DNA of 38,845 nt from Thioclava sp. JE_KL1 (GCF_009296265.1 NZ_WBJS01000016.1:1-38845); one strand, 5' to 3'; positions 1 to 17,234 are shown, counted from the first letter of the stretch. Program-made: numbers and translations. The notes: generated by a model from the letters alone, not told the origin.

Positions 1-149
1 TCCGGCGCGCCGTCGATCTGGTCATACGCGCGGAAATCACCGAAATACTTCGTGATCGCAGCCGTCAGCGTCGTCTTGCCGTGGTCAACGTGGCCAATCG
101 TGCCGATGTTGACGTGCGGTTTGTTACGTTCAAACTTTTCCTTTGCCAT
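1..149 (-). CDS. tuf: Elongation factor Tu, N-terminal part (gene runs off the left edge)
   Basis: EF-Tu delivers aminoacyl-tRNA to the ribosome as a GTP complex. Only the first 49 codons are in the window. They read [20 protein letters not shown] and continue with the P-loop GHVDHGKT (about residues 19-26), followed by the switch I start. The ATG at 149 is preceded by an AGGAGG Shine-Dalgarno sequence. The gene lies 60 bases downstream of fusA on the same strand, the usual end of the str operon (rpsL-rpsG-fusA-tuf). The rest of the gene is outside the window, so length and integrity cannot be judged. A second tuf, represented only by its 3' part, lies at the other end of the window in the same orientation. 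Confidence 0.97.
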   Translation of the reverse strand, partial: MAKEKFERNKPHVNIGTIGHVDHGKTTLTAAITKYFGDFRAYDQIDGAP

Positions 150-182
150 GATGGCCTCCTGTCAGTGCGTTGGATTGGAAAG

Positions 183-202
183 GCGCCGGGTTGCCCCGGC
201 GC
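183..202 (-). other. fusA-tuf intergenic hairpin with GCAA loop
   Basis: On the minus strand this is a perfect 8-bp GC stem (GCGCCGGG/CCCGGCGC) closed by a GCAA tetraloop. It begins only 7 bases past the fusA stop. It is followed by CTTTCC rather than a U-run, so it is a poor intrinsic terminator. An mRNA-stabilising or processing element that adjusts tuf against fusA expression is more likely. The GNRA loop is seen directly; the role is inferred. Confidence 0.55.
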
Positions 203-209
203 ACGTCCC

Positions 210-2333
<2,124 letters not shown>

Positions 2334-2351
2334 TGTGGCGTCCTTCCGTAA

Positions 2352-2834
<483 letters not shown>

Positions 2835-3206
2835 TTACTTCGGACGCTTCGCGCCGTATTTCGAACGGCGTTGACGACGGTCTTTAACACCTTGCGTATC
2901 GAGCACACCGCGCAGGATGTGGTAACGAACGCCCGGAAGGTCTTTCACACGGCCGCCACGGATGAGCACAACGGAGTGCTCCTGCAGGTTGTGCTTTTCG
3001 CCCGGGATGTAGGAAATGACCTCGAAGCCATTCGTCAGGCGCACCTTGGCGACCTTACGCATAGCGGAGTTCGGTTTCTTCGGCGTCGTCGTGTAGACGC
3101 GCGTGCAAACGCCACGCTTTTGCGGGCACTCTTGGAGGTGTTGCGACTTAGAGCGCTTCACCTTGGGCTGCCGCGGTTTGCGGATCAGCTGTTGGATCGT
3201 CGGCAT
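2835..3206 (-). CDS. rpsL: 30S ribosomal protein S12
   Basis: S12 sits at the decoding centre. The 123-aa product from the ATG at 3206 ([13 protein letters not shown]) matches the family length. The frame stays open upstream to 3500, but that extension has no S12 similarity and GGGGAA precedes 3206. The decoding loops [10 protein letters not shown] and [13 protein letters not shown] carry the unmutated lysines that correspond to E. coli K43 and K88, so no rpsL streptomycin-resistance change is seen. It is the first gene of the str operon. Unusually, the gene just upstream on the same strand is a PAP2 phosphatase instead of rpoC. Confidence 0.98.
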   Translation of the reverse strand: MPTIQQLIRKPRQPKVKRSKSQHLQECPQKRGVCTRVYTTTPKKPNSAMRKVAKVRLTNGFEVISYIPGEKHNLQEHSVVLIRGGRVKDLPGVRYHILRGVLDTQGVKDRRQRRSKYGAKRPK

Positions 3207-3450
3207 TCGGTTCCCCGTTCTGCTGTCAATACTCGCCCCGTTTCCGGAGGCGCCACTTCTCGACGCGTTTCCGCGCGGATTCGCGAAAACGCCAAATCGC
3301 ATTCCTCCCCGGCCCGAGGACCGCGGCGAATGCGTTGAATTCCAGAGGATCGGGGCGAAGGCCCGGATCATGACCACTAGAAATCGGCGACCCTTCGGGC
3401 AGACTTCGCCCGTCAGGTAGCGCGGCGTATAGGGGGAGTCGTGTGGGTTG
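3207..3450 (-). promoter_or_regulatory. Leader/promoter region of the str operon (244 bases, no gene)
   Basis: This gap separates the PAP2 phosphatase stop from rpsL. No protein frame with family similarity is present. A 5-bp hairpin (CGGGC/GCCCG, about 3396-3412) lies shortly after the PAP2 stop and has no U-run. A TTGACA-like hexamer occurs close to the rpsL start but has no room for a -10 box, so I do not call it. A str-operon promoter is expected here because the upstream cassette is unrelated to translation; its exact position could not be fixed. Confidence 0.3.
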
Positions 3451-4167
3451 TCAACTCTCGCGGCGGGTCCGCGCGAGGAGCTGCGCGCCCCACCCCGCAA
3501 ACAGGATCCCCCAGAGCAGCCAGGCCGACGTAAGGCTCACCAATCCGGCGAAATAGGTATCCGACAGGAAGTGCCGCCCGGTACCGACTCGCTGCACGAT
3601 GATGAAGACCGCGACGAAGACGCCGATGGCCCGCAGATAGAGCAATCCCCAGCGCGGCAGGCGCAGCCGCGACAGCTCTGCGCCGAGCCAGATCAGCAGC
3701 CCCAGCGCCACCGCCGCCGCCACCTCGCCCGACACGAACGAGCAGTTCCTCGAGCATTGATCGGTGAAGGTGCCCGCAAGACTGAAATGATGCGCGCCGC
3801 CGAAGAGATCGACATCGGCCGGGCGCGCGCGTCCCGAATTGGCCTTCAGGACACCGTTCACGACCACGATCGGACCGAGCAGATAGAGCAGGCAGATGAA
3901 CGCCCAGATCCGCGCAGGCAGGCGCAGCACCGTGCGATGATGCAGCCCCGCCCAGGGCCAAGCCACGAGCGAGACGAGGAACAGAACGATCGAGACATCC
4001 CAGATCCGCTGGCGCAGCCATTCCCAGAGCGGATTGGTGATCACCGAGAACCCCTCCCCTGCCCGGTAGAACAGCCCGGCGACGCCGAGATCGAGCTCCG
4101 GCACGAAGCGGAACAGCAGGAAGCCCCCGATCCACGCCGCCAGCAACAGGCGGCCCGCGAAGATCAT
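3451..4167 (-). CDS. PAP2-family phosphatase (possible lipid A / undecaprenyl-lipid phosphatase)
   Basis: This is a polytopic membrane protein of 238 aa from the ATG at 4167, one base after the GT39 stop (TGACATG). A longer 254-aa version from 4215 is also possible. The three PAP2 phosphatase motifs are present: K108-x6-R115-P116 (KANSGRARP), FVSGE (144-148), and R193-x5-H199-x3-D203 ([11 protein letters not shown]). The middle motif has E148 where the classical PSGH motif has its histidine, a variant I associate with LpxE-like alphaproteobacterial enzymes. It is the last gene of a GT2/LAB_N/GT39/PAP2 run, which suggests removal of phosphate from lipid A or from undecaprenyl phosphate products. 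The substrate is inferred. Confidence 0.85.
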   Translation of the reverse strand: MIFAGRLLLAAWIGGFLLFRFVPELDLGVAGLFYRAGEGFSVITNPLWEWLRQRIWDVSIVLFLVSLVAWPWAGLHHRTVLRLPARIWAFICLLYLLGPIVVVNGVLKANSGRARPADVDLFGGAHHFSLAGTFTDQCSRNCSFVSGEVAAAVALGLLIWLGAELSRLRLPRWGLLYLRAIGVFVAVFIIVQRVGTGRHFLSDTYFAGLVSLTSAWLLWGILFAGWGAQLLARTRRES

Positions 4168-4168
4168 G

Positions 4169-5617
4169 TCAATTTTCGGAACGGACACAGCGCGCCTCCA
4201 CCAGATAAGCCGCATAGCCTTTGCCTGCCCAGGTCCCCGTCGCGTCGAGCTGCGCCTCGGGGGTAACCGGACCGCTGCCGCAATCGGGCGCGCTATTGGC
4301 GATCACCAGCAAACGACCATTATAGTCCTGTGGCAAGGGCCACATCTGCTCGTAATAGCTGTCGGCGCGCACGACAGGCTGCGGCGCGTAGACGGTCACG
4401 CCTGCATCCTGCCCGGTATAGAACAGATCGGCGAGGATCGCGCGATTGCCCGTGTAGACCGGGACGTCGGCTTCTTTCGCAAGCGTCAGGATCTGGCGGC
4501 TCAGATCGGCCTGCCCCAGCCACCGCTTCAGAAGCGGCGCGCCATCCTTCTGCGGATAGGGCGCGAGGACGGTCAGCAGCGGGATCGACAGCGCGATCAG
4601 CCCGTTGATCAGGAGCGCGATCCAGCGCCAGATGCCGCGCAGCACCATCACCGCCAGAACGGTCCCCGCGAAATAAGCAGCGACCGCCCAGTTGGCATAG
4701 GCGCGGTCGAGCAGCGCCTCGATCGTCACCGCGACCAGCGGCGGCACCGAGAGCATCGCCAGCCCGCGCTTGTCCGGGTCTCCCCAGCCCGCATAGCCGA
4801 TCAGCAGCGCCACCATGGTCACCGGCCCGAAGACCGCGAATTGCGAGGCGACGAACTCCACCATCGAACCGAAATTCAGCGCAGCCCCTTCGCGGACCCA
4901 GCCGACATTGTCCATCGTATGCGAGACTGTGGTCAGCCCGTTATTCAGGTTCCAGACCACGTTCGGCGCGATCACCAGCCCGAAGGCCAGCGCCGCGATC
5001 ACAGTGTTGCGCCAGCCGATCCGCCAAGCGGGCGCGACAAGGGCTGCCAGCGCCAGACCGGGGATCAGGTAGATCGCGGCGTATTTCGCCATGAAGGCCA
5101 GCCCCGCCACCACGCCCGCAGCGAGCGCGTCCGACCAGCGACGGCTCTCGCCGGTGCGATGCAGGAACAGAAGGCTCAGCGCGTAGAACGGCGCCATAAC
5201 GGTGTCGGTCGAGATCAGCACCGAGCCGACCGCAACGAAGGGCAGCGTGACATAGATCGCCGCCGACCAGATCGCGACCGAACGCCCCGCGATCCGGGCG
5301 CCCAAGGCGCCAAGCACCAGCGCCGTGATGCCGTGCAGCACAGCCCCCGGCATCCGCACCCAAGACGGCGCGTCCGAGCCCGCCAGATCGGTCACCGCCC
5401 GCAGCAGCCAGCCGATCAGCGGCGGTTTGGAGTAATAGCCGAAATCGAGATGCTGGCCCCAGAGCCAGTATTGCGCCTCATCGACGAAGAGATCGGTCTT
5501 GTTGAACGCCAGAAGTACCAGCCGCAGCGCGGTGACCGCGGCGACGACGATCAGGGCCGGGACGAGCCAACCGTCCCGATCGCCCCTGCGTTCAAGCTTC
5601 GCGTTTACGCTTGGCAT
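4169..5617 (-). CDS. GT39/ArnT-like integral membrane glycosyltransferase
   Basis: The 482-aa polytopic protein is of the protein-mannosyltransferase/ArnT class, which moves a sugar from a polyprenyl-phosphate donor to a lipid or protein at the outer face of the inner membrane. The first periplasmic loop has the acidic motif DEAQYWLW (D46, E47) followed by YYSKPPLIGWL (61-71), both diagnostic of the family. About ten hydrophobic segments follow, then a soluble C-terminal domain of roughly 110 residues. The start at 5617 overlaps the LAB_N gene by 26 bases, implying translational coupling. The preceding DPM1-type GT2 could supply the polyprenyl-phosphate sugar. Acceptor and sugar cannot be read from the sequence. 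Confidence 0.9.
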   Translation of the reverse strand: MPSVNAKLERRGDRDGWLVPALIVVAAVTALRLVLLAFNKTDLFVDEAQYWLWGQHLDFGYYSKPPLIGWLLRAVTDLAGSDAPSWVRMPGAVLHGITALVLGALGARIAGRSVAIWSAAIYVTLPFVAVGSVLISTDTVMAPFYALSLLFLHRTGESRRWSDALAAGVVAGLAFMAKYAAIYLIPGLALAALVAPAWRIGWRNTVIAALAFGLVIAPNVVWNLNNGLTTVSHTMDNVGWVREGAALNFGSMVEFVASQFAVFGPVTMVALLIGYAGWGDPDKRGLAMLSVPPLVAVTIEALLDRAYANWAVAAYFAGTVLAVMVLRGIWRWIALLINGLIALSIPLLTVLAPYPQKDGAPLLKRWLGQADLSRQILTLAKEADVPVYTGNRAILADLFYTGQDAGVTVYAPQPVVRADSYYEQMWPLPQDYNGRLLVIANSAPDCGSGPVTPEAQLDATGTWAGKGYAAYLVEARCVRSEN

Positions 5618-5897
5618 GGATCAGCCACAGATTGCGCCCGTAGATGAACACGCCGAGCGACTGGCCGAGAACGAAGACCGGATCTTTGCGATAGAGCGCA
5701 TAGGTCAGCAGCATCACGCCGCCGGCGAGCGAGAAATACCAGAATGCGACCGGCACCACGGATTCGCCTTTGCGCTCGGACGCGATCCACTGGACGAGAA
5801 ACCGCCCCGTGAACATGAGCTGCGCGAGCAGGCCGAAGAGGACCCACCACAGCTCGAGAACGCTGTCCGCGTGAAGCACATCCATCAGCCAGTCCAT
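5592..5897 (-). CDS. LAB_N-domain small membrane protein (lipid-A-disaccharide synthase N-terminal domain)
   Basis: This is a 101-aa membrane protein starting MDWLMDVLHADSVLELWW, with three hydrophobic helices. The segments FTGRFLVQWIASERKGESVVP and AFWYFSLAGG are typical of the LAB_N family. That domain is named after the N-terminus of some LpxB proteins, but it occurs alone beside GT2 and ArnT-like genes, as here. The ATG at 5897 has GGAG about 10 bases upstream and follows the GT2 stop by 5 bases. The frame is open further upstream, but that part overlaps the GT2 gene and has no family similarity. A flippase-like or accessory role in lipid-linked sugar transfer is an inference from context. 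Confidence 0.88.
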   Translation of the reverse strand: MDWLMDVLHADSVLELWWVLFGLLAQLMFTGRFLVQWIASERKGESVVPVAFWYFSLAGGVMLLTYALYRKDPVFVLGQSLGVFIYGRNLWLIHAKRKREA

Positions 5898-5902
5898 AGG
5901 CG

Positions 5903-6652
<750 letters not shown>

Positions 6653-6704
6653 GGGTGCCGGAACTCTCTTGTCGCTGGGCCGGGATGGCGCCGAAGGTGC
6701 GGCT

Positions 6705-6733
6705 CTATTAGACCCGCCACCCGGTCTTGTAAA
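6705..6733 (-). promoter_or_regulatory. Candidate promoter of the GT2-LAB_N-GT39-PAP2 cassette
   Basis: On the minus strand TTTACA (6728-6733) and TAATAG (6705-6710) are separated by exactly 17 bases. A transcript from here would have a leader of about 45 bases before the GT2 ATG at 6652. It lies between the 236-aa exported protein and GT2. Recognised by eye only. Confidence 0.42.
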
Positions 6734-6769
6734 CGGATCATCCCGGGGCAGCCGCGTCCCTGTGGCGGA

Positions 6770-7480
6770 TCAGCCGAATTTCGCGAAAAGCTTCGAATAG
6801 CTCGGCTTGAGGGCGTTTCGCATCTCCATTGCACGTTCCATGTCGCCCGCCATCGCCGCGTCGTAGAAGAAGGCGACAGAGACCGCGAAGCCGTCCACGA
6901 GCTTTTGATAGGCCATGTCGGTGTCGGCCTCCGGCGCAGGATGCTTGACGATCTGCGCCGCGAGGTAGCTCAGCAGCGAGGCATCCGCGATCAACTGGCG
7001 TGCGCCCTCGCCGCCCATCCCGGCGTAATCGCGCGCGAGCACTTCTTCCATCTCCGCGTGATAAGCGTTCATCCGATCCGAGAAGCCCACGATGCCATTG
7101 CGGATATGCAGATCGCCGATGCTGTCGCGCACCCCTTCGAGGGTCTCATGCGCCTCGGGCAGGTTCCCGGCGGCCACCTCTTCCTCGGCCTTCGCCGCAA
7201 GCTCGCTGACCTTGTCGAAGGTCGCCCCGAGAACCGCGTCATCGGCATATTGCGGCGGCGGCTCGGCGGTCCAGGCGTCGGACAGCGTCTGCCACTCGCC
7301 GACGAAGCGGTCGAGCGCGGCCTTGGTTTCCGGCTGCTTGCCCTGGTTCGACAGGAACAGCGCCGCACGGTAGTCGCCATAGGCCTTGCGCAACTGCGCC
7401 TCCGCATCCTGATAGGCGCCCGCAAAGGCTGGCATGGCGATCAGCGCGCTCAGCGCGAACGGGGTGACAAAGCGGATCAT
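6770..7480 (-). CDS. Exported helical protein of unknown function
   Basis: I do not recognise the family with certainty. The 236-aa product has a clear signal peptide (MIRFVTPFALSALIAMPAFA, likely cleaved near residue 20). The mature part is almost entirely alpha-helical, rich in Ala and Glu, with no CxxCH haem motif and no cysteine. Several histidines are scattered (for example LHIRNG, NAYHAEM, IVKHPAP). The C-terminus ends KPSYSKLFAKFG. A helical-bundle periplasmic protein, possibly metal- or haem-binding, is conceivable. It lies just after the rpoC terminator, has a GGAGGAGGG ribosome site before the ATG at 7480, and is followed by the lipid cassette promoter, so it may be monocistronic. 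Confidence 0.8.
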   Translation of the reverse strand: MIRFVTPFALSALIAMPAFAGAYQDAEAQLRKAYGDYRAALFLSNQGKQPETKAALDRFVGEWQTLSDAWTAEPPPQYADDAVLGATFDKVSELAAKAEEEVAAGNLPEAHETLEGVRDSIGDLHIRNGIVGFSDRMNAYHAEMEEVLARDYAGMGGEGARQLIADASLLSYLAAQIVKHPAPEADTDMAYQKLVDGFAVSVAFFYDAAMAGDMERAMEMRNALKPSYSKLFAKFG

Positions 7481-7553
7481 CGGGGTCCCTCCTCCGGCAA
7501 ACAGGCTCTCGCCTTTTCGACGTTACCCTGCCCCAGAGATCGGGTTCGCGCAA

Positions 7554-7586
7554 AGAAAAACCCCCGCGCGATCTCTCGCGCGGGGG
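7554..7586 (-). terminator. Intrinsic terminator of the rpoBC operon
   Basis: On the minus strand a 10-bp GC-rich stem (CCCCGCGCGA/TCGCGCGGGG) with a GAGA loop is followed by TTTTTCTTT. It starts about 30 bases after the rpoC stop. This is the strongest intrinsic terminator in the window, and it separates rpoBC from the exported protein and lipid cassette inserted before rpsL. Confidence 0.9.
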
Positions 7587-7618
7587 GATGTTTCAGATCG
7601 TCTCCAACCGGAGGTGGA

Positions 7619-10600
7619 TCAATCGCGGCTTTCCGGCGTCTCGACCGGACCGAAATCAGCCTCTGCCTCGGCCGGAGCCGCCAGCGCTGCCGCGGCTTCC
7701 GCCTCGGCCTGACGCTGCTGGATGACCTTGGAGTCACGCTCGGTCGCGATCTTGCGGACCTTGGTGGTCGCGCCACCGGTACCCGCCGGGATCAGACGGC
7801 CGACGATGACGTTCTCCTTGAGGCCCACGAGTTTGTCGCGCTTGCCCTGCACCGAAGCTTCGGTGAGAACGCGGGTCGTCTCCTGGAAGGAGGCCGCCGA
7901 GATGAAGGACCGGGTCTGCAGCGAGGCCTTGGTGATGCCGAGCAGCACGGGTTCGCCATGCGCCGGACGCCCACCACGGGCTGCGACCTTGTCGTTCTCC
8001 TCGTCGAACTCTGCCTTGTCGACATTCTCGCCTTTCAGGAGCGTCGTATCGCCGGAATCGAGGATCTCGATCTTCTGCAGCATCTGGCGAACGATCACCT
8101 CGATGTGCTTGTCGTTGATCTTCACGCCCTGCAGTCGATAGACGTCCTGCACCTCGTTGATGAGGTAGTCGGCCAGAGCCTCAATCCCCATGATGCGCAG
8201 GATGTCATGCGGCGCCGGGTTGCCGTCCATGATGTAGTCACCCTTCTGCACGAAGTCGCCTTCCTGCACCGGGATGTGCTTGCCTTTCGGCACCATGTAC
8301 TCTGCCGGCTCCAGACCATCATCACGCGGATCGATCGCGATCCGACGCTTGTTCTTGTAGTCCTTGCCGAAGCGCACATAGCCATCGATTTCGGCGATGA
8401 TCGCGTGATCCTTCGGACGACGAGCTTCGAAGAGTTCGGCCACACGCGGCAGACCGCCGGTGATGTCCTTCGTCTTCGCGCCTTCGCGCGGAATACGCGC
8501 AACGACGTCACCCGCCTTCACGTCCTGACCGTCTTCCACCGAGAGGATCGCATCCACCGACATGGTATAGGTCACCGGGTTGCCCGCTTCGTTGCGGACC
8601 GGCTCGCCATCCTCGCCGAGGATCAGAACTTCCGGCTTCAGTTCGTTGCCCTTGGGCGCAGCGCGCCAGTCGGACACGATCTTCTGGGTCATGCCGGTCG
8701 CATCATCGGTATCCTCGCGCACGGAGATACCCGAGATCAGGTCGACGAAGCGAACCTTACCGGGCTTCTCGGCGATGATCGGCAGGGTATAGGGATCCCA
8801 TTCGATCAGCTTGTCGCCGCGACCGACGGACTCGCCGTCCTTCACGAAGACCTTGGTACCGTAGCCGATCTTGTGCGAGGCAAGCTCTTCACCCTGATCG
8901 TTCACGATCACGAGCTGCATGTTCCGGCCCATGACGATCTGCTCGCCCATCTCGTTGAGGATGATGTTGGCGTTGCGGAACTCGATCTTGCCCTCTTGGC
9001 TGGCCTCGAGGAACGACTGCGAGCCACCCTGAGCAACACCGCCCAAGTGGAAGGTCCGCATCGTCAGCTGCGTACCGGGTTCACCGATCGACTGCGCGGC
9101 GATAATGCCCACCGCTTCGCCTTGGTTCACCAGCGTACCGCGTGCGAGGTCGCGACCGTAGCAGAGCGCGCAAACGCCCTCTTCGGCCTCACAGGTCAGC
9201 GCCGAGCGGATACGGACGGATTGCACGCCCGCCTGCTCGATCGCGTCGGCCTTGCGCTCGTCGATCAGCTCGCCGGCGCGGACGATCACCTCGTCCTCGC
9301 CCGGAACCGTCACGTCGTCCGCTGCGACACGGCCCAGCACGCGCTCCGAGATCGGAGCGACGATTTCGCCGTCATTCACAGCAGCCGAAGCGGTGATCGC
9401 GCGGTCGGTGCCGCAATCATGCGTGCGCACGATGCAGTCCTGAGCGACGTCCACCAGACGACGGGTCAGGTAACCCGAGTTCGCCGTCTTCAGTGCGGTA
9501 TCCGACAGACCCTTACGGGCGCCGTGCGTCGAGTTGAAGTATTCAAGAACGGTCAGACCTTCCTTGAAGTTCGAGATGATCGGCGTCTCGATGATCTCGC
9601 CGTTCGGCTTGGCCATGAGGCCACGCATGCCGCCCAGCTGCTTCATCTGCGTCACCGAGCCACGAGCACCCGAGTGGGCCATCATGTAGACCGAGTTCGG
9701 TTCCTGCTCGGCACCGTTCTCGTCGTATTTCGGCGCGGAGATGGTGTTCATCATCGCGTCGGTGACCTTGTCGTTACACTTCGACCATGCATCGACGACC
9801 TTGTTGTACTTCTCACCCTGGGTGATCAGACCGTCCATGTATTGCTGTTCGAAGTCCTTGACCTGGTCGCGGACGGTTTCGACGATGTCCCACTTGTTAT
9901 CCGGGATCACCATGTCGTCCTTGCCGAACGAGATGCCAGCCTTGAACGCTTCCTTGAAGCCCATGCCCATGATCTGGTCACAGAAGATTACCGACTCTTT
10001 CTGACCGCAATAACGGTAGACGGTGTCGATCGTGTTCTGCACGTCTTTCTTACGCAGAAGACGGTTCACCAGTTCGAACGGCGCTTTCGCGTTCAGCGGC
10101 AGCAGCGCGCCGAGGCGCACACGGCCGGGCGTGGTCTCGAAACGCTCGTAGACCTCGTTGCCGGTCTCGTCGATCTGCTTGATCCGCGCGGTGATCTTGG
10201 CGTGCAGATGCACTTCGCCCGAGTTGAGCGCGTGCTCCACTTCCTCGACCGAGGAGAAGGACATGCCTTCGCCCTTCATGCCTTCGCGTTCCATGGTCAC
10301 GTAGTAGAGACCCAGAATCATATCCTGCGAAGGAACAATGATCGGCGCGCCGTTGGCGGGCGACAGGACGTTGTTCGTCGACATCATCAGCACGCGCGCT
10401 TCCAGCTGGGCTTCCAGCGAGAGCGGAACGTGGACGGCCATCTGGTCACCGTCGAAGTCAGCGTTGAACGCCGAGCAGACGAGCGGGTGCAGCTGGATCG
10501 CCTTGCCTTCGATCAGCATCGGTTCGAACGCCTGGATACCCAGACGGTGCAGCGTCGGCGCACGGTTCAGCAGAACCGGGTGCTCGCGGATGACCTCGTC

Positions 10601-11845
10601 GAGGATATCCCACACCTCGGGACGCTCTTTCTCGACCAGCTTCTTCGCCTGCTTCACGGTGCTCGACAGGCCTTTGGCCTCGAGGCGCGAGTAGATGAAG
10701 GGCTTGAACAGTTCGAGCGCCATCTTCTTCGGCAGACCGCACTGGTGCAGCTTCAGTTCCGGGCCGGTCACGATGACCGAACGACCCGAGAAGTCGACGC
10801 GCTTACCCAGAAGGTTCTGACGGAAGCGACCCTGCTTACCTTTAAGCATGTCCGAGAGCGACTTCAGCGGGCGCTTGTTGGTGCCCGTGATGACGCGGCC
10901 GCGACGGCCGTTGTCGAACAGCGCATCGACCGATTCCTGCAGCATCCGCTTTTCGTTGCGCACGATGATGTCGGGCGCACGCAGTTCGATCAGACGCTTC
11001 AGACGGTTGTTCCGGTTGATCACACGACGATAAAGGTCGTTGAGATCCGAAGTCGCGAAACGGCCACCATCGAGCGGGACGAGCGGACGCAGTTCCGGCG
11101 GAATCACCGGAAGCACGGTCAGCACCATCCACTCGGGACGGTTGCCTGACTCGAGGAACGACTCGACGATCTTCAGACGCTTGATGATCTTCTTCGGCTT
11201 CAGCTCGCCCGTGGCTTCCTTCAGCTCTTCGCGGAGCTGCTCGGCCGTGGCTTCGAGATCGATGCCAGCAAGCATTTCACGGATAGCCTCGGCGCCGATA
11301 TTGGCGGTGAAGGCATCCGCGCCGTAGGTGTCCTGCGCGTCGAGATACTCTTCTTCGGACATCAGCTGACCGTATTGCAGGTCGGTCAGACCCGGCTCGA
11401 TCACCACGAAGTTTTCGAAGTAGAGGATGCGCTCGAGGTCGCGCAGCGTCATGTCCAGCATCAGGCCGATGCGCGAGGGCAGCGACTTGAGGAACCAGAT
11501 GTGAGCGACGGGCGAGGCCAGTTCGATGTGGCCCATACGCTCGCGGCGCACTTTCTGGAGGGTGACTTCCACGCCACACTTCTCGCAGACGACGCCGCGA
11601 TACTTCATGCGCTTATATTTGCCGCACAGGCATTCGTAGTCTTTGATCGGGCCAAAGATGCGTGCGCAGAACAGGCCGTCACGCTCGGGCTTGAACGTAC
11701 GGTAGTTGATGGTTTCCGGCTTTTTGATTTCACCGAAGGACCAGCTCAGGATCCGCTCCGGCGAGGCGAGCGAGATCTTGATCTCGTCGAACGCCTTCGG
11801 CTGCGCGAGCGGGTTGAACGGGTTTTGGGTCAGTTCCTGGTTCAT
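7619..11845 (-). CDS. rpoC: DNA-directed RNA polymerase subunit beta'
   Basis: The largest core RNA polymerase subunit, 1408 aa, full length. The first zinc site is C72, C74, C87, C90. The catalytic magnesium motif NADFDGDQM spans 461-469 with aspartates 463, 465 and 467. The second zinc site is visible around [10 protein letters not shown] and [17 protein letters not shown]. Switch and bridge-helix sequences ([19 protein letters not shown]) are intact. The ATG at 11845 follows rpoB by 50 bases. The gene is followed by a strong terminator. The antisense frame of more than 1400 codons opposite it is a codon-usage shadow. Confidence 0.99.
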   Translation of the reverse strand: MNQELTQNPFNPLAQPKAFDEIKISLASPERILSWSFGEIKKPETINYRTFKPERDGLFCARIFGPIKDYECLCGKYKRMKYRGVVCEKCGVEVTLQKVRRERMGHIELASPVAHIWFLKSLPSRIGLMLDMTLRDLERILYFENFVVIEPGLTDLQYGQLMSEEEYLDAQDTYGADAFTANIGAEAIREMLAGIDLEATAEQLREELKEATGELKPKKIIKRLKIVESFLESGNRPEWMVLTVLPVIPPELRPLVPLDGGRFATSDLNDLYRRVINRNNRLKRLIELRAPDIIVRNEKRMLQESVDALFDNGRRGRVITGTNKRPLKSLSDMLKGKQGRFRQNLLGKRVDFSGRSVIVTGPELKLHQCGLPKKMALELFKPFIYSRLEAKGLSSTVKQAKKLVEKERPEVWDILDEVIREHPVLLNRAPTLHRLGIQAFEPMLIEGKAIQLHPLVCSAFNADFDGDQMAVHVPLSLEAQLEARVLMMSTNNVLSPANGAPIIVPSQDMILGLYYVTMEREGMKGEGMSFSSVEEVEHALNSGEVHLHAKITARIKQIDETGNEVYERFETTPGRVRLGALLPLNAKAPFELVNRLLRKKDVQNTIDTVYRYCGQKESVIFCDQIMGMGFKEAFKAGISFGKDDMVIPDNKWDIVETVRDQVKDFEQQYMDGLITQGEKYNKVVDAWSKCNDKVTDAMMNTISAPKYDENGAEQEPNSVYMMAHSGARGSVTQMKQLGGMRGLMAKPNGEIIETPIISNFKEGLTVLEYFNSTHGARKGLSDTALKTANSGYLTRRLVDVAQDCIVRTHDCGTDRAITASAAVNDGEIVAPISERVLGRVAADDVTVPGEDEVIVRAGELIDERKADAIEQAGVQSVRIRSALTCEAEEGVCALCYGRDLARGTLVNQGEAVGIIAAQSIGEPGTQLTMRTFHLGGVAQGGSQSFLEASQEGKIEFRNANIILNEMGEQIVMGRNMQLVIVNDQGEELASHKIGYGTKVFVKDGESVGRGDKLIEWDPYTLPIIAEKPGKVRFVDLISGISVREDTDDATGMTQKIVSDWRAAPKGNELKPEVLILGEDGEPVRNEAGNPVTYTMSVDAILSVEDGQDVKAGDVVARIPREGAKTKDITGGLPRVAELFEARRPKDHAIIAEIDGYVRFGKDYKNKRRIAIDPRDDGLEPAEYMVPKGKHIPVQEGDFVQKGDYIMDGNPAPHDILRIMGIEALADYLINEVQDVYRLQGVKINDKHIEVIVRQMLQKIEILDSGDTTLLKGENVDKAEFDEENDKVAARGGRPAHGEPVLLGITKASLQTRSFISAASFQETTRVLTEASVQGKRDKLVGLKENVIVGRLIPAGTGGATTKVRKIATERDSKVIQQRQAEAEAAAALAAPAEAEADFGPVETPESRD

Positions 11846-11895
11846 CTGTAAATCCTTGAATGAGGGCGGAAGGGCTTAGAGGAGGGCCGAAGCCC

Positions 11896-16032
<4,137 letters not shown>

Positions 16033-16065
16033 GCTCTGCGTGACCTTTCGTCTCTTCGCGGCACA

Positions 16066-16087
16066 TGCAATGTCGGGGCCCATTGCA
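16066..16087 (-). other. Hairpin in the rpoB leader
   Basis: A perfect 7-bp inverted repeat (TGCAATG/CATTGCA) with an 8-base loop, 33 bases upstream of the rpoB ATG. There is no U-run. It could be a stability or attenuation element; no function is shown by the sequence. Confidence 0.4.
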
Positions 16088-16213
16088 CGCCGCAAGGCGA
16101 ATGAAGGGGGGGCGGTTCCATACCTGCCTTTCGTCCCACCGAAAGGCTCCCGAACCGCGAACACCGCCTTGGAGAAAGCTTCAAACGGGCAAAGCCCTCT
16201 CCGAGACAGGTTC

Positions 16214-16244
16214 GGCTGGGCCCGGGAAAACCCCGGACCCAGCC
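16214..16244 (-). other. Long rplL-rpoB intergenic hairpin (attenuator or RNase III site candidate)
   Basis: On the minus strand GGCTGGGTCCGGGG and CCCGGGCCCAGCC form a 13-bp stem with one mismatch around a TTTT loop, 36 bases past the rplL stop. On this strand the stem is followed by GAACC, not a U-run. In the plus direction it is followed by CTTTTTT and would look like a terminator for antisense transcription. The rplL-rpoB junction in E. coli carries an attenuator and an RNase III site; equivalence here is inferred from position. Confidence 0.6.
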
Positions 16245-16280
16245 CTTTTTTCAGATCGGATGCAGTCGCATCCGGCTCGC

Positions 16281-16655
16281 TTACTTGAGCTCGATTTTCG
16301 CGCCAGCGTCTTCGAGCTTTTTCTTGATCTCTTCGGCTTCCGCTTTCGCAGCGCCTTCCTTGACCTTGCCGCCAGCTTCAACGAGCTCTTTGGCTTCTTT
16401 CAGGCCCAGGCCGGTGATGCCGCGGACTTCTTTGATCACGTTGATCTTCTGAGCGCCAGCTTCGACGAGAACGACGTCAAATTCGTCTTTCTCTTCAGCA
16501 GCTTCTTCGCCACCAGCAGCCGGACCGGCCATCATGACAGCGCCACCAGCGGCGGGCTCGATGCCGTATTCGTCTTTCAGGATGGTTTTCAGTTCCTGGG
16601 CTTCCAGGAGGGTCAGACCCACGATTTCTTCGGCGAGTTTTTTCAGATCAGCCAT
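16281..16655 (-). CDS. rplL: 50S ribosomal protein L7/L12
   Basis: The stalk protein that recruits translation GTPases, 124 aa, usual length. The N-terminal dimerisation domain ([20 protein letters not shown]), an Ala/Gly-rich hinge (about 35-55) and the C-terminal domain with [34 protein letters not shown] are all recognisable. AGGAA precedes the ATG at 16655. It lies 66 bases after rplJ. Confidence 0.98.
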   Translation of the reverse strand: MADLKKLAEEIVGLTLLEAQELKTILKDEYGIEPAAGGAVMMAGPAAGGEEAAEEKDEFDVVLVEAGAQKINVIKEVRGITGLGLKEAKELVEAGGKVKEGAAKAEAEEIKKKLEDAGAKIELK

Positions 16656-16721
16656 TTTTCAGTTCCTAGATTTGGGTTTCCAACGTCGCGGTTTCAAGCC
16701 GCTACGGGACAAGTCGATTGC

Positions 16722-17234
16722 TTACGCAGCCTTTTCCTCGATGGTCGAAAGGATGCTCGCGATGTTCGAAGCAGGCGCGCCAACGGCACCGGCGATGTTC
16801 GAAGCGGGTGCGCCGATCTGCGACACGATCTGAGCGATGAGCTCTTCACGCGACGGCATGTCAGCGACAGCTTTGACACCAGCGATGTCGAGTGCCGAGA
16901 CTCCCATTGCGCCGCCGAGGATCGAGAGTTTCTCGTTCTCTTTGGCATATTTGACGACCACTTTCGCCGCAGCGACAGGATCCTCAGAATAGGAAAGCAC
17001 GGTCATGCCCGTCAGGTATTCAGCGATGCTTTCGCAGGGCTGACCTTCAAGGGCGATCTTGGCGAGCTTGTTCTTGGCAACACGAACCGAACCACCCGCT
17101 TCACGCATGCGTGCGCGGAGGTCCTGCATGTTAGCAACCGTCATGCCTTCGTAGTGAGCAACCACTACGACGCCAGAGCTTGCGAAGATCTGGCCGAGTT
17201 CCTCGACCACTTTCTCTTTTTGGGCTCTATCCAC
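16722..17234 (-). CDS. rplJ: 50S ribosomal protein L10 (GTG start)
   Basis: The 170-aa protein anchors L7/L12 dimers to 23S rRNA. It begins [20 protein letters not shown] and ends with the helical L12-binding tail. The start codon is GTG at 17234, preceded by GGAGTG. L10, in complex with L7/L12, represses its own mRNA in well-studied bacteria, and the 259-base leader upstream is structured. The tail repeats the segment [20 protein letters not shown], a small internal duplication just before the end. Confidence 0.97.
   Translation of the reverse strand: MDRAQKEKVVEELGQIFASSGVVVVAHYEGMTVANMQDLRARMREAGGSVRVAKNKLAKIALEGQPCESIAEYLTGMTVLSYSEDPVAAAKVVVKYAKENEKLSILGGAMGVSALDIAGVKAVADMPSREELIAQIVSQIGAPASNIAGAVGAPASNIASILSTIEEKAA

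Noticed and set aside
3228-3240. TTGACA-like hexamer just upstream of rpsL
   Set aside because: It is too close to the start codon to leave room for a -10 box and leader.
2835-3500. N-terminally extended S12 of 221 aa
   Set aside because: The extra residues have no S12 similarity; the ATG at 3206 has a ribosome site and gives the standard 123 aa.
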